A stretch of 64,000 bases of DNA. It comes from Scandinavium goeteborgense. GTDB lineage: Bacteria; Pseudomonadota; Gammaproteobacteria; Enterobacterales; Enterobacteriaceae. The notes beneath the pieces are model-generated. The model was not told the DNA's origin. It saw nothing but the letters and a program-made list of their open reading frames with translations, and did no database searches. The stretch's first letter is position 1, and each line of letters starts with the position of its first letter. Shown in pieces: positions 30,250-41,036 of this stretch. Position numbers and translations under genes: made by a program. The DNA lies in NCBI RefSeq assembly GCF_003935895.2, contig NZ_CP054058.1, positions 558,001 to 622,000 of the forward strand, written 5' to 3'.

Positions 30250-31737
30250 ATGCAATACATCAAAATCCATTCGCTGGACAATGTGGTCGTCGCGCTGGCT
30301 GATATCGCCGCGGGGCAGGAAGTGACCGTGGAAGGTCAGACGGTACGCCTGCAGTCTGACGTCGTGCGCGGGCATAAGTTTGCTCTGTTCGCGATTGCGA
30401 AGGGTGAAAACGTCGTCAAATATGGATTGCCGATTGGTCATGCGCTGACGGATATTGCGCCAGGGGAACACATTCATTCCCACAACACGCGGACCAATCT
30501 CAGTGATTTGGACGAGTACAGCTATCAACCAGACCTTCAGGCAGAGCTGAGCCAGGCAGGCGATCGCGACGTACAGATTTATCGTCGTGCGAACGGTGAA
30601 GTTGGCGTTCGTAACGAGTTGTGGATCCTGCCGACGGTGGGCTGCGTGAACGGGATCGCGCGTCAAATTCAGAATCGTTTTCTGAAAGAGACCAACGATG
30701 CCGAAGGCACCGACGGCGTATTCCTGTTTAGTCACACCTATGGCTGTTCGCAGTTGGGTGACGACCACATCAACACCCGTACCATGCTGCAAAATATGGT
30801 GCGCCATCCGAATGCCGGAGCGGTGTTGGTGATAGGCCTCGGTTGTGAGAACAACCAGGTTGATGCGTTCCGTGAAACGCTGGGCGAATTTGACGCCGAC
30901 CGCGTTCACTTCATGATTTGCCAGAAGCAGGACGACGAAGTGGAGGCGGGCCTTGAAGAACTGCATCAGCTTTATGACGTAATGCGTCACGACAAACGCG
31001 AACCGGGCAAACTCAGCGAGCTGAAGTTTGGCCTGGAATGCGGCGGTTCCGACGGCCTGTCGGGCATCACCGCCAACCCCATGCTGGGGCGTTTCTCTGA
31101 TTATGTGATTGGCAACGGCGGCACCACCGTTCTGACCGAAGTGCCGGAAATGTTCGGCGCCGAGCAGATCCTGATGAGCCACTGCCGCGACGAAGCCACG
31201 TTTGAAAAGACCGTCACCATGGTCAACGATTTCAAACAGTACTTCATCGCGCACAACCAGCCTATTTACGAGAACCCATCGCCGGGCAACAAAGCGGGTG
31301 GGATAACGACGCTGGAAGAGAAATCGCTCGGCTGCACGCAGAAAGCGGGCTCCAGCCAGGTGGTTGACGTGCTGCGCTATGGCGAGCGCCTGAAAACCCA
31401 CGGCCTCAACCTGCTGAGCGCCCCGGGTAACGATGCGGTCGCGACTAGCGCACTGGCCGGGGCAGGCTGTCACATGGTGCTGTTCAGCACCGGGCGTGGC
31501 ACGCCGTACGGCGGTTTTGTCCCGACGGTGAAAATCGCCACCAACAGCGAGCTGGCAGCGAAGAAAAAGCACTGGATTGACTTTGATGCCGGGCAGCTTA
31601 TCCACGGCAAAGCGATGCCGGAGGTGCTGACTGAATTTGTCGATACCATCGTGGAATTCGCCAACGGCAAGCAAACCTGTAACGAAAAGAATGATTTCCG
31701 TGAACTGGCTATCTTTAAGTCTGGCGTCACGCTCTAA
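30250..31737 (+). CDS. uxaA: Altronate dehydratase
   Basis: UxaA dehydrates D-altronate to 2-keto-3-deoxygluconate and is Fe2+-dependent. The protein is 495 residues, exactly as in E. coli. It has an N-terminal SAF domain (about 1-85) and the dehydratase domain with LECGGSDGLSGITANP, ENPSPGNKAGG and GRGTPYGG, so it is a family relative of garD in this window. I use ATG 30250, 9 nt after GAGG; the TTG at 30241 leaves no spacing. It lies 18 bp after uxaC. The altronate oxidoreductase uxaB is not adjacent, as in E. coli. A terminator follows. Confidence 0.97.
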   Translation: MQYIKIHSLDNVVVALADIAAGQEVTVEGQTVRLQSDVVRGHKFALFAIAKGENVVKYGLPIGHALTDIAPGEHIHSHNTRTNLSDLDEYSYQPDLQAELSQAGDRDVQIYRRANGEVGVRNELWILPTVGCVNGIARQIQNRFLKETNDAEGTDGVFLFSHTYGCSQLGDDHINTRTMLQNMVRHPNAGAVLVIGLGCENNQVDAFRETLGEFDADRVHFMICQKQDDEVEAGLEELHQLYDVMRHDKREPGKLSELKFGLECGGSDGLSGITANPMLGRFSDYVIGNGGTTVLTEVPEMFGAEQILMSHCRDEATFEKTVTMVNDFKQYFIAHNQPIYENPSPGNKAGGITTLEEKSLGCTQKAGSSQVVDVLRYGERLKTHGLNLLSAPGNDAVATSALAGAGCHMVLFSTGRGTPYGGFVPTVKIATNSELAAKKKHWIDFDAGQLIHGKAMPEVLTEFVDTIVEFANGKQTCNEKNDFRELAIFKSGVTL

Positions 31738-31751
31738 TCCTCGCTAAGCTA

Positions 31752-31790
31752 AAACGGCGTTTCATAAATGAAGCGCCGTTTCTTTTTCTG
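31752..31790 (+). terminator. uxaA terminator
   Basis: Stem AACGGCG / CGCCGTT extended by TTTCAT / ATGAAG pairing, then TTCTTTTTC, 14 bp after the uxaA stop. Confidence 0.9.
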
Positions 31791-31810
31791 TGTCATCCAA
31801 AGGATTTACC

Positions 31811-32377
31811 ATGACCGCGTATTGGCTAGCCCAGGGCGTTGGAGTCATCGCCTTTCTGGTAGGTATCACGACGTTTATCAACCGCGATGAACGCCGATTC
31901 AAAACGCAGCTTTCCCTCTACAGCGCCATTATCGGCGTACATTTCTTCCTGATGGGCGCGTTTCCCGCAGGCTCCAGCGCGATGCTCAATGCCGTCCGAA
32001 CCCTGATCACCTTACGCACCCGCAGCCTATGGGTCATGACGCTGTTTATCGTGCTGACCGCCGGGATTGGCCTGGCCAAGTTTCATCATCCCATGGAACT
32101 GCTGCCGGTGGCCGGGACGCTGGTCAGCACCTGGGCATTGTTCCGCTGTCAGGGTCTGACGATGCGCTGCATCATCTGGTGCTCAACGGCCTGTTGGGTG
32201 GCGCATAACTTCTGGCTCGGTTCGATTGGTGGCACGCTGATTGAGGGGAGTTTTCTGGTGATGAACGGGCTGAACATTATCCGCTTCTGGCGAATGCAGA
32301 AACGCGGGATCGATCCGTTTAAAGTGGAAAATGAGATTCAGACAGAGTTACAGGAAGAAAGCCCTTCCACTCGCTAG
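31811..32377 (+). CDS. ygjV: YgjV-family inner-membrane protein
   Basis: A 188-residue polytopic membrane protein of the YgjV family, with about five hydrophobic segments. MTAYWLAQGVGVIAFLVG, NRDERRFK, LNAVRTLITLRTRSLWVM and GLNIIRFWRMQKRGIDPFKVE match E. coli YgjV. Function is unknown. I start at 31811; the frame from 31790 adds seven residues inside the upstream terminator. The C-terminal tail differs from E. coli. It converges on sstT. Confidence 0.9.
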   Translation: MTAYWLAQGVGVIAFLVGITTFINRDERRFKTQLSLYSAIIGVHFFLMGAFPAGSSAMLNAVRTLITLRTRSLWVMTLFIVLTAGIGLAKFHHPMELLPVAGTLVSTWALFRCQGLTMRCIIWCSTACWVAHNFWLGSIGGTLIEGSFLVMNGLNIIRFWRMQKRGIDPFKVENEIQTELQEESPSTR

Positions 32378-32387
32378 CGGAAGGGCT
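32360..32387 (-). terminator. sstT terminator, overlapping the ygjV 3' end
   Basis: Stem AGCCCTTCC / GGAAGGGCT, followed on the minus strand by TTTCTT. Its loop contains the ygjV TAG stop on the other strand, so the ygjV coding end and the sstT terminator share DNA. Confidence 0.75.
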
Positions 32388-32402
32388 GGATAAAGCAGAG
32401 GA

Positions 32403-33647
32403 TTAACCGCGCAGCGCGTCTTTCGCCAGACGCTCATCGTCAGCGATGCAGGCCGCGGCGGTGAACAGCACGTCAGTCGAAGAGTTCAGCGCCGTTTCGC
32501 AGGAATCCTGCAGCACGCCGATGATAAAGCCGACGGCAACAACCTGCATCGCCACATCGTTCGGAATGCCAAACATGTTACACGCCAGTGGGATCAGCAG
32601 CAGCGAACCGCCAGCTACGCCCGAGGCGCCACAGGCACACAGGGCCGCAACCACGCTCAGCAGCAGCGCCGTTGGCAGGTCAACCGGAATACCCAGCGTA
32701 TGCACCGCCGCCAGCGTCAGCACGGTGATGGTGATCGCCGCGCCTGCCATATTGATGGTCGCCCCCAGCGGAATCGACACGGAATACGTATCGCGATCCA
32801 GATTCAGTTTTTCAGCCAGCGCCATGTTCACCGGAATGTTGGCGGCAGAGCTGCGGGTAAAGAAGGCATAAACGCCGCTTTCACGCAGGCACATCAGCAC
32901 CAACGGATACGGGTTGCGGCGAATCTTCCAGAACACCAGCAGTGGGTTAATCACCAGCGCCACCAGCAGCATACAGCCGATCAACACCACCAGTAGATGG
33001 GCGTAGCCCCACAGCGTTTCGAAACCGGTGCTTGCCAGCGTAGACGCGACCAGGCCGAAAATGCCGATAGGCGCAAAGCGAATCACCACTCTCACCATAA
33101 AGGTGACGGCGTTAGACACGTCGTTAACCAGGTTTTTAGTGGTCTCATTGCCGTGACGGAGCGCGAAGCCCAGACCCACGGCCCACACCAGAATCCCGAT
33201 GTAGTTAGCGTTCAGCAGCGCATCAATCGGGTTAGCTACCATGCTCATCAGCAGGCCGCGCAGCACTTCCACAATGCCAGACGGCGGGGTGATATCGGTC
33301 GCGCCGGTGCTCAGGTGCAGGGTGGACGGGAACACGAAGCTGAACAGCACTGCGGTCAGTGCGGCGGCAAAGGTCCCCAGCAGATACAGGAACAGGATTG
33401 GGCGAATACTGGTTTTCTGACCGTGCTGGTGGTTAGCGATAGACGCCATCACCAGCATCAGAACCAGCACCGGGGCCACGGCTTTCAGGGCGCCGACGAA
33501 CAGCGTGCCGAACAGACCAACGGCTTCCGCGGCAGGCTTCGAAATCCAGGCCAGCAGAATACCCAGAACCAGGCCCACCAGAATTTGTTTTACGAGGCTG
33601 CCTTCAGCGAGACGCTGAAGCAAGCCAGAGGGGCGTTGCGTAGTCAT
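32403..33647 (-). CDS. sstT: Serine/threonine:Na+ symporter
   Basis: SstT imports serine and threonine with sodium across the inner membrane. The protein has 414 residues and is a dicarboxylate/amino acid:cation symporter (DAACS) member. The hairpin serine-rich motif [10 protein letters not shown], the [14 protein letters not shown] block and [19 protein letters not shown] are intact. It matches E. coli SstT throughout. It stands alone between ygjV (convergent) and alx, each with its own terminator. Confidence 0.97.
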   Translation of the reverse strand: MTTQRPSGLLQRLAEGSLVKQILVGLVLGILLAWISKPAAEAVGLFGTLFVGALKAVAPVLVLMLVMASIANHQHGQKTSIRPILFLYLLGTFAAALTAVLFSFVFPSTLHLSTGATDITPPSGIVEVLRGLLMSMVANPIDALLNANYIGILVWAVGLGFALRHGNETTKNLVNDVSNAVTFMVRVVIRFAPIGIFGLVASTLASTGFETLWGYAHLLVVLIGCMLLVALVINPLLVFWKIRRNPYPLVLMCLRESGVYAFFTRSSAANIPVNMALAEKLNLDRDTYSVSIPLGATINMAGAAITITVLTLAAVHTLGIPVDLPTALLLSVVAALCACGASGVAGGSLLLIPLACNMFGIPNDVAMQVVAVGFIIGVLQDSCETALNSSTDVLFTAAACIADDERLAKDALRG

Positions 33648-33833
33648 TTAACTTTTCCTTCAGTCGTAATGTGGTTCCATCCCGGCGGCTCTGTGGTCGC
33701 ATTTAACAGGATGTAACAAATGTTTGCATGGATGAGTATAAAGATGTTCTGGCTTCGGGAAAGGGGAAGCTGCTGAATATTTCGGATGGATCTGGTTTTT
33801 TAACTGATGCTTAACATTTAATTGACATAAACC

Positions 33834-33867
33834 ACAAAAAAAACGGCCCGTCGAGAACGGGCCGTTT
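33834..33867 (-). terminator. alx terminator
   Basis: Minus-strand 11-bp stem AAACGGCCCGT / ACGGGCCGTTT followed by T8, 14 bp after the alx stop. Confidence 0.94.
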
Positions 33868-33881
33868 GACACATTTAAGGC

Positions 33882-34850
33882 TTATTTTGCGAGGTTCTTT
33901 TTGTCGTGCTGGTGGTTAACCCACATGTTAATCAGCAGCGTAAGCACCAGAATACCGAACACCACGCCCAGCGATATCGCGATAGGGATGTGATAGATGT
34001 CGATGAGCAGCATCTTGATGCCAATAAATACCAGGATAATCGACAGGCCATACTTCAGCATCGAGAAGCGCTCCGCCACGCCCGCCAGCAGGAAGTACAT
34101 CGCACGCAGGCCGAGGATCGCGAACAGGTTCGACGTCAGCACAATGAACGGGTCAGTGGTGACTGCGAAGATAGCAGGAATGCTGTCTACCGCGAAAATC
34201 ACATCACTCAGTTCGACGAGGATCAGCACCAGCAGCAGCGGCGTAGCGTACAGCAGACCGTTTTTGCGCACGAAGAAGTGTTCGTTTTCGATTTTATCGG
34301 TCATGCGCAGATGGCTGCGGATCCAGCGCACCAGCGGCTTGTCGCCAATACCCGCGTCGTCTTCCTTCGCCAGCGCCATTTTCACTCCGGTGAACAGCAG
34401 GAACGCGCCGAACACGTACAGCAGCCATTCGAACTGGGAAATCAGCCAGCTGCCGGTGAAGATCATGATCGTACGTAGCACAATCGCGCCCAGTACGCCG
34501 TAAATCAGCACCCGACGCTGCAACGCCGCTGGAACCGCAAAGTAGCTAAAGAGCATCAGCCAAACGAAGACGTTATCGACCGCCAGCGCTTTCTCAATCA
34601 GATAGCCGGTGAGGAACGCCATCGCCTGCGGGTCAGCCACCGCACGGCCCTGGGTTTGTGCGAGGTACCACCAGAAAGCGAGGTTAAACAGCAGCGACAA
34701 CGTAACCCACACCAGCGACCAACTGGCCGCCTGTTTCATGGTCATGGTTTGCACGCCGCGCCGCCCTTGTAGCAGCAGATCAATCGCCAACATTATGACG
34801 ACCACAACAGCAAATCCGCCCCAAAGTAATGGAGTTCCAACAGTGTTCAT
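33882..34850 (-). CDS. alx: TerC-family membrane protein Alx
   Basis: Alx is a TerC-family inner-membrane protein of 322 residues linked in E. coli to Mn2+ export and alkaline pH response. Nine or so hydrophobic segments are visible. Acidic residues expected to handle metal are present in [14 protein letters not shown] and [20 protein letters not shown]. Expression is under the upstream yybP-ykoY riboswitch: the leader runs from about 35056 to the start codon. Start and length fit E. coli Alx (321). Confidence 0.96.
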   Translation of the reverse strand: MNTVGTPLLWGGFAVVVVIMLAIDLLLQGRRGVQTMTMKQAASWSLVWVTLSLLFNLAFWWYLAQTQGRAVADPQAMAFLTGYLIEKALAVDNVFVWLMLFSYFAVPAALQRRVLIYGVLGAIVLRTIMIFTGSWLISQFEWLLYVFGAFLLFTGVKMALAKEDDAGIGDKPLVRWIRSHLRMTDKIENEHFFVRKNGLLYATPLLLVLILVELSDVIFAVDSIPAIFAVTTDPFIVLTSNLFAILGLRAMYFLLAGVAERFSMLKYGLSIILVFIGIKMLLIDIYHIPIAISLGVVFGILVLTLLINMWVNHQHDKKNLAK

Positions 34851-34856
34851 AATCTA

Positions 34857-35056
34857 TCCCATAAGCAAAAAAAAAACGGCTAACGTCCAAAAGACGATAG
34901 CCGTTGCAGGATTTTTTGCTCGGACCTCGCCTTTCGGCAAGGTCTCACTTACAACAAAAAAGAAATCTACAGTAAATTTCTTTTCTGTTGCCCGGCAACC
35001 GGATGCTTTCGCATCGTAATGACGATCCACCGGCAAACAAGTTACTCCCCTTTGCA
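34857..35056 (-). ncRNA. yybP-ykoY (Mn2+) riboswitch / alx pH-responsive leader
   Basis: The minus-strand leader begins AAAGGGGAGTAACTTGTTTG, and its later hairpins (GATGCGAAAGCATC, ACCTTGCCGAAAGGCGAGGT) match the alx leader of E. coli, formerly SraF/PRE. This RNA senses Mn2+ and alkaline pH and controls translation of alx. A strong hairpin, AACGGCTA / TAGCCGTT with a T10 run (34868-34905), lies just before the ribosome site and looks like the intrinsic terminator of the expression platform. Boundaries are approximate. Confidence 0.9.
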
Positions 35057-35062
35057 TGTGAC

Positions 35063-35091
35063 AAAATATTACAGGCCATTGATGGCGTCAA
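35063..35091 (-). promoter_or_regulatory. Candidate alx leader promoter
   Basis: TTGACG (-35), 17-bp spacer, TATTTT (-10) on the minus strand. It places the RNA start near 35056, just before the riboswitch. Confidence 0.6.
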
Positions 35092-35119
35092 TGGCCCATA
35101 ACCTCTGTTTTACACAGCT

Positions 35120-36118
35120 TTACGCGGGAAGCGTTTCGTTCACACCGTCCGCCGGGAACACGACGCCGGTCTGACGACGAATTTCGGTGGCGAGTTTCGA
35201 GGTCGTGCGGCTCACCGCCAGCCCCGGATGATTCACTTCATTCTCTTCGACCAGACGCGCAAACAGTTCCGCTTCGTACAGCATGGTGTTGATGTGCTGT
35301 GGCTGAGTCAGATCCTGCGCTTTGCCGCCGCGTGGCACGAAGGAGACTTTCTGGCACTCGGAGATTTTCTCGATAACCAGCGAACCTTCTTCGCCCTGGA
35401 TTTCGCTCGGCAGTACCGAATCGCTCACTTTGGAGTGTTGCAGGGTCACGCTGAAATCACCGTAATCCAGCACGACTACGCCGTGCGCATCGACACCGCT
35501 GTCCAGCAGTGTGGCGGTGGCGTGAACGCCGTGCGGTTCGCCCCACAGGGCAACGGCTGATGCGAGGCAGTAGAAACCGATATCCATAATCGAGCCGTTC
35601 GAAAACGCCGGATTAAAGGTGTTTGGGTTTTCGCCGTCGAGATAGCGCTGGTAGCGCGAGGAGTACTGGCAGTAGTTGATCAGCGCTTTACGCACTTTGC
35701 CCACTTTGCTCAGCGACTGCTGCAGCTGCAGGAAATTCGGCAGGCTGGCAGTCTTAAACGCTTCGAACAGCACCACCTGGTTTTCACGCGCCAGGGCAAT
35801 CGCCGCTTCCACTTCCGCGATATTCGACGCCAGCGGCTTCTCGCAAATCACATGTTTTTTGTGGCTCAGAAACAGCTGGGTTTGCGGGAAGTGCAGGGAG
35901 TTCGGGCTGGCAATATACAGCGCGTCAATGGCATCGCTCTGCGCCATCTCCTCGAGAGAGGTAAAGAGGTGTTCAACCATATAATCGCTGGCGAAGCCCT
36001 GGGCTTGCTCGAGACTACGGGAATAAACGGCGGTGAGTTTGTATTTGCCGGTTTCATGGGCGGCATCGACAAACTGGCGGGTGATCCAGTTTGTGCCAAT
36101 GACTGCGAAACGTATCAT
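35120..36118 (-). CDS. ygjR: Gfo/Idh/MocA-family oxidoreductase YgjR
   Basis: A 332-residue NAD(P)-dependent oxidoreductase of the Gfo/Idh/MocA family. The Rossmann start is FAVIGTNWITRQFVDAA; the EKP motif (VICEKPLASN) near residue 96 carries the catalytic Lys, and the C-terminal alpha/beta domain is complete. The substrate is unknown. It matches E. coli YgjR in sequence and position. In E. coli ygjQ lies between this gene and ygjP; here it is absent. Confidence 0.93.
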   Translation of the reverse strand: MIRFAVIGTNWITRQFVDAAHETGKYKLTAVYSRSLEQAQGFASDYMVEHLFTSLEEMAQSDAIDALYIASPNSLHFPQTQLFLSHKKHVICEKPLASNIAEVEAAIALARENQVVLFEAFKTASLPNFLQLQQSLSKVGKVRKALINYCQYSSRYQRYLDGENPNTFNPAFSNGSIMDIGFYCLASAVALWGEPHGVHATATLLDSGVDAHGVVVLDYGDFSVTLQHSKVSDSVLPSEIQGEEGSLVIEKISECQKVSFVPRGGKAQDLTQPQHINTMLYEAELFARLVEENEVNHPGLAVSRTTSKLATEIRRQTGVVFPADGVNETLPA

Positions 36119-36190
36119 GAGAATTGACGTACTCCGAAAAAGGGGCCTTTTGCCACTTTAGCACGCCATGATGACAAAACCAGTGCGCGC

Positions 36191-36691
36191 TTACGCAGAA
36201 CCCGGCAGCGAAAGTTGGGTCAGCCACAGACGAGTATCAAACTCCAGCTGGTGGTACTGCGGCTCCATATGACAGCAGAGCTGATAGAAGGCTTTGTTGT
36301 GATCTTTTTCTTTCAGATGTGCCAGTTCGTGGACCACGATCATCCGCAAAAAGGCTTCGGGCGACTGGCGAAAAACGGTGGCGACGCGAATTTCTGCTTT
36401 GGCTTTGAGCTTGCCGCCCTGGATACGGGAAATCGCGGTATGCAGTCCAAGGGCGTTATTCAGCACATGGATTTTGTTGTCGAACGCCACTTTGTTGATC
36501 GGCGGCGCGCTGCGCATATAGCGGTTTTTCAGGCTTTGGGTGAATTCCCACAACGCCTTATCGTTAGTGATGTCATGCTTGTCGGGATAGCGCTTTTCCA
36601 GCACTTCGCCGAGACGTTGTTCGGCAATCAGGGTGCGAACCTGGGCAAGGAGTTGCTCGGGATAACCGCTTAAATACGTCAGTTCGCTCAT
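36191..36691 (-). CDS. ygjP: YgjP metal-dependent hydrolase (M48-like, HExxH)
   Basis: A 166-residue protein of the YgjP/SprT-like group with the zinc motif [11 protein letters not shown] (HExxH) and a downstream acidic [13 protein letters not shown] block. E. coli YgjP has been reported as a UTP pyrophosphatase; a peptidase fold is predicted from sequence. I start at [15 protein letters not shown] (36691) as in E. coli; six further codons upstream (to 36709) are possible. It diverges from rlmG across less than 100 bp. Confidence 0.9.
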   Translation of the reverse strand: MSELTYLSGYPEQLLAQVRTLIAEQRLGEVLEKRYPDKHDITNDKALWEFTQSLKNRYMRSAPPINKVAFDNKIHVLNNALGLHTAISRIQGGKLKAKAEIRVATVFRQSPEAFLRMIVVHELAHLKEKDHNKAFYQLCCHMEPQYHQLEFDTRLWLTQLSLPGSA

Positions 36692-36775
36692 GCTTGTCTC
36701 GAATTCCACGAAAAAAAGGTATACTCACGCCCCCAATCAGGGGATATCACCGAATTTTACCATCCAGGAGGGCCG

Positions 36776-37912
36776 ATGAGCCAATCAGACAACGGTTTTC
36801 GTTCACTGACACTAAAACGTTTCCCGGAAACGGACGACGTTAGCCCACTGCAAGCGTGGGAAGCGGCAGACGAGTATCTGCTGCAACAGTTGGACGGCAC
36901 CGACATCAGCGGCCCGGTTCTCGTCTTTAACGATACCTTTGGCGCGCTGGCCTGTGCGCTGGCGGCGCACCAGCCGTACAGCATCGGCGACTCGTACTTA
37001 AGCGAACTCGCGACCCGCGAAAACCTGCGCTACAACGATATCGCGGAAAATAGCGTCACGTTTCGCGACAGCACCGGGGAATACCCGCCGGCTCCGGCCG
37101 TTGTGCTGATTAAAATCCCAAAAACGCTGGCGTTGCTGGAACAACAGCTGCGTGCGCTGCGTGACGTCGTGACGCCGGAAACCCGCATTATCGGCGGCGC
37201 GAAGGCGCGTGACGTACACAACTCCACGCTGGAGCTGTTCGAAAAAATCCTCGGCCCGACCACGACCACGCTGGCGTGGAAAAAAGCGCGTCTGATTAAC
37301 TGCACCTTCAGCGCACCTGCGCTGGCGGATGTCCCGCAGGTACTCAGCTGGCCGCTGGAAGGCACTAACTGGACCATTCATAACCACGCGAACGTCTTCT
37401 CCCGTACCGGGCTGGACATCGGCGCGCGCTTCTTTATGGAGCATTTGCCGAAAGATCTGGAAGGCGAAATCGTCGACCTCGGCTGTGGCAACGGCGTCGT
37501 AGGCCTGAGCCTGCTGGAGCGTAACCCGCTGGCAAACGTCGTGTTTGTCGATGAATCGCCGATGGCGGTCTCTTCCAGCCGTTTGAACGTCGAAAGCAAC
37601 ATGCCGGAAGCGTTAGATCGTTGCGAGTTCATGATCAACAACGCGCTGTCGGGCGTTGAGCCATTCCGCTTCAACGCGATTCTGTGCAACCCGCCGTTCC
37701 ACCAGCAGCACGCGCTGACCGATAACATCGCCTGGGAAATGTTCCATCACGCGCGTCGTTGTCTGAAGATCAACGGCGAGCTGGTGATTGTGGCCAACCG
37801 TCACCTCGACTATTTCCACAAACTGAAGAAGATTTTTGGCAACTGCACCACCGTCGCCACCAATCAGAAGTTTGTGGTGCTCAAAGCGGTGAAATTAGGG
37901 CGTAGTCGCTAG
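36776..37912 (+). CDS. rlmG: 23S rRNA (guanine-1835-N2) methyltransferase
   Basis: RlmG methylates G1835 of 23S rRNA using S-adenosylmethionine. The protein is 378 residues, the E. coli length, with two duplicated Rossmann-like halves. The C-terminal half is catalytic: the SAM motif [12 protein letters not shown] (near 235) and the base-binding NPPF (in CNPPFHQQH, near 310) are intact. An AGGAG site precedes the ATG. It has a single-gene layout with a terminator 18 bp downstream, then higBA. Confidence 0.97.
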   Translation: MSQSDNGFRSLTLKRFPETDDVSPLQAWEAADEYLLQQLDGTDISGPVLVFNDTFGALACALAAHQPYSIGDSYLSELATRENLRYNDIAENSVTFRDSTGEYPPAPAVVLIKIPKTLALLEQQLRALRDVVTPETRIIGGAKARDVHNSTLELFEKILGPTTTTLAWKKARLINCTFSAPALADVPQVLSWPLEGTNWTIHNHANVFSRTGLDIGARFFMEHLPKDLEGEIVDLGCGNGVVGLSLLERNPLANVVFVDESPMAVSSSRLNVESNMPEALDRCEFMINNALSGVEPFRFNAILCNPPFHQQHALTDNIAWEMFHHARRCLKINGELVIVANRHLDYFHKLKKIFGNCTTVATNQKFVVLKAVKLGRSR

Positions 37913-37929
37913 ACGCGACACACCCTTAG

Positions 37930-37958
37930 CCCGATAGCCGCACGGCTGTCGGGTTTTT
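37930..37958 (+). terminator. rlmG terminator
   Basis: Stem CCCGATAGCCG / CGGCTGTCGGG (one G-T pair) with a two-base loop and T5. Confidence 0.92.
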
Positions 37959-38067
37959 CCTGAAGCACTCTCGCAAAATATCAACTCCCCTCGCTACTTT
38001 CTGCAAATTCGCTAGTAAACCACCCGCCCGCAGGCCTACGTTAGGCACGTCTTTTATGATGTCATGT

Positions 38068-38084
38068 GTTGCCATGTTGGCAAC
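38068..38084. promoter_or_regulatory. Perfect palindrome upstream of higB, likely HigA operator
   Basis: GTTGCCA-TGT-TGGCAAC is a perfect 7-bp inverted repeat 44 bp before higB. Position and symmetry fit autorepression by the HigA antitoxin. Confidence 0.65.
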
Positions 38085-38128
38085 TTGTGGTTACTCTTTC
38101 CTCAATTCGTCAACGGATGTGATGAAGA

Positions 38129-38443
38129 ATGCACTTAATCGCTTTTAAGGCTTTAACGGATGCCGCAAAAAAATTTCCGCAGCATGAACAGGAGTTGTTG
38201 GAGCTGGGCGGAATGATCCATAAAGGATATTTTAAAACGCCGCAAAGCCTTAGAACGTTGTTTCCATCGCTGGATAATTTTAAATATCTGGATAAGTATT
38301 ACGTGCTTAACCTTGGGCATAACGAGCTTCGTTTGGTCGCACTCATCTTTTTTGAAAGCCAGAAATTTTATGTCCGGCACATTTTTACGCACCGGGAATA
38401 TGACATGTTTACAGCTATGCACCGTACAAAGGGGAAAAAATGA
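38129..38443 (+). CDS. higB: HigB mRNA interferase toxin
   Basis: HigB is a RelE-superfamily ribosome-dependent mRNA endonuclease that blocks translation when HigA is degraded. The protein is 104 residues, as in E. coli. The motif SLDNFKYLDKYYVLN and the C-terminal HRTKGKK are shared, with the basic and aromatic active-site residues near the end. Toxin precedes antitoxin, the host-inhibition-of-growth order. The stop overlaps the higA start (ATGA). The position between rlmG and fadH is the same as E. coli. Confidence 0.95.
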   Translation: MHLIAFKALTDAAKKFPQHEQELLELGGMIHKGYFKTPQSLRTLFPSLDNFKYLDKYYVLNLGHNELRLVALIFFESQKFYVRHIFTHREYDMFTAMHRTKGKK

Positions 38444-38856
38444 TGGTGATTGCCGACATCCTGAAAGCAGGAAAAGCGCTATCTGCGGCAGCCCCGTTTC
38501 TGGCCGGAATCCATACACCTCAGCAGTATGAAGAAGCGCTTGAGTTCGTGGAGTATTTGTTGCTTAACGATCCTACGAACCCTTTGTTGGATACTGCCTG
38601 TAACCACATAACAGCCTATGAAAATTTGCTTCCTGAAACGGCAGATTTCATTGCCCGCATGAACGCAATCCCCATTGGCGTTGCGGTTCTTCGCACCCTG
38701 ATGTCTCAGCACAACCTCACCCTTTCCGATTTCCCGGAGATTGGCAGTAAATCGATGGTCTCGCGTGTCCTGAACGGAAAAAGAAAGCTAACGTTGATGC
38801 ACGCGAAAAAGCTGGCTAAGCGCTTTGGCATTTCGCCCGCCATGTTTATCGACTGA
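38440..38856 (+). CDS. higA: HigA antitoxin
   Basis: HigA neutralises HigB and represses the operon. The protein is 138 residues. The C-terminal Xre-type helix-turn-helix lies about 95-135 (LTLSDFPEIGSKSMVSRVLNGKRKLTLMHAKKLAKRFG), nearly identical to E. coli HigA. The N-terminal part binds the toxin and is more variable. The start at 38440 overlaps the higB stop; a second ATG follows at 38443. A palindrome upstream of higB is the probable operator. Confidence 0.95.
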   Translation: MMVIADILKAGKALSAAAPFLAGIHTPQQYEEALEFVEYLLLNDPTNPLLDTACNHITAYENLLPETADFIARMNAIPIGVAVLRTLMSQHNLTLSDFPEIGSKSMVSRVLNGKRKLTLMHAKKLAKRFGISPAMFID

Positions 38857-38879
38857 CACCTTTAAACGCGAGGTGTCAG
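38853..38879. terminator. Inverted repeat between convergent higA and fadH
   Basis: CTGACACCT / AGGTGTCAG, 9-bp stem and 9-base loop; it includes the higA stop codon. There is no T-run on either side, so termination by it is uncertain. Confidence 0.4.
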
Positions 38880-38888
38880 CCATTCACA

Positions 38889-40957
<2,069 letters not shown>

Positions 40958-41036
40958 ACTAATCTAGCGCTCACGGCGCAAAAGGGAAAAGGGGGCATGC
41001 GGCGATTGTGATAGGGGTCAAATTCCCGACCGATTC

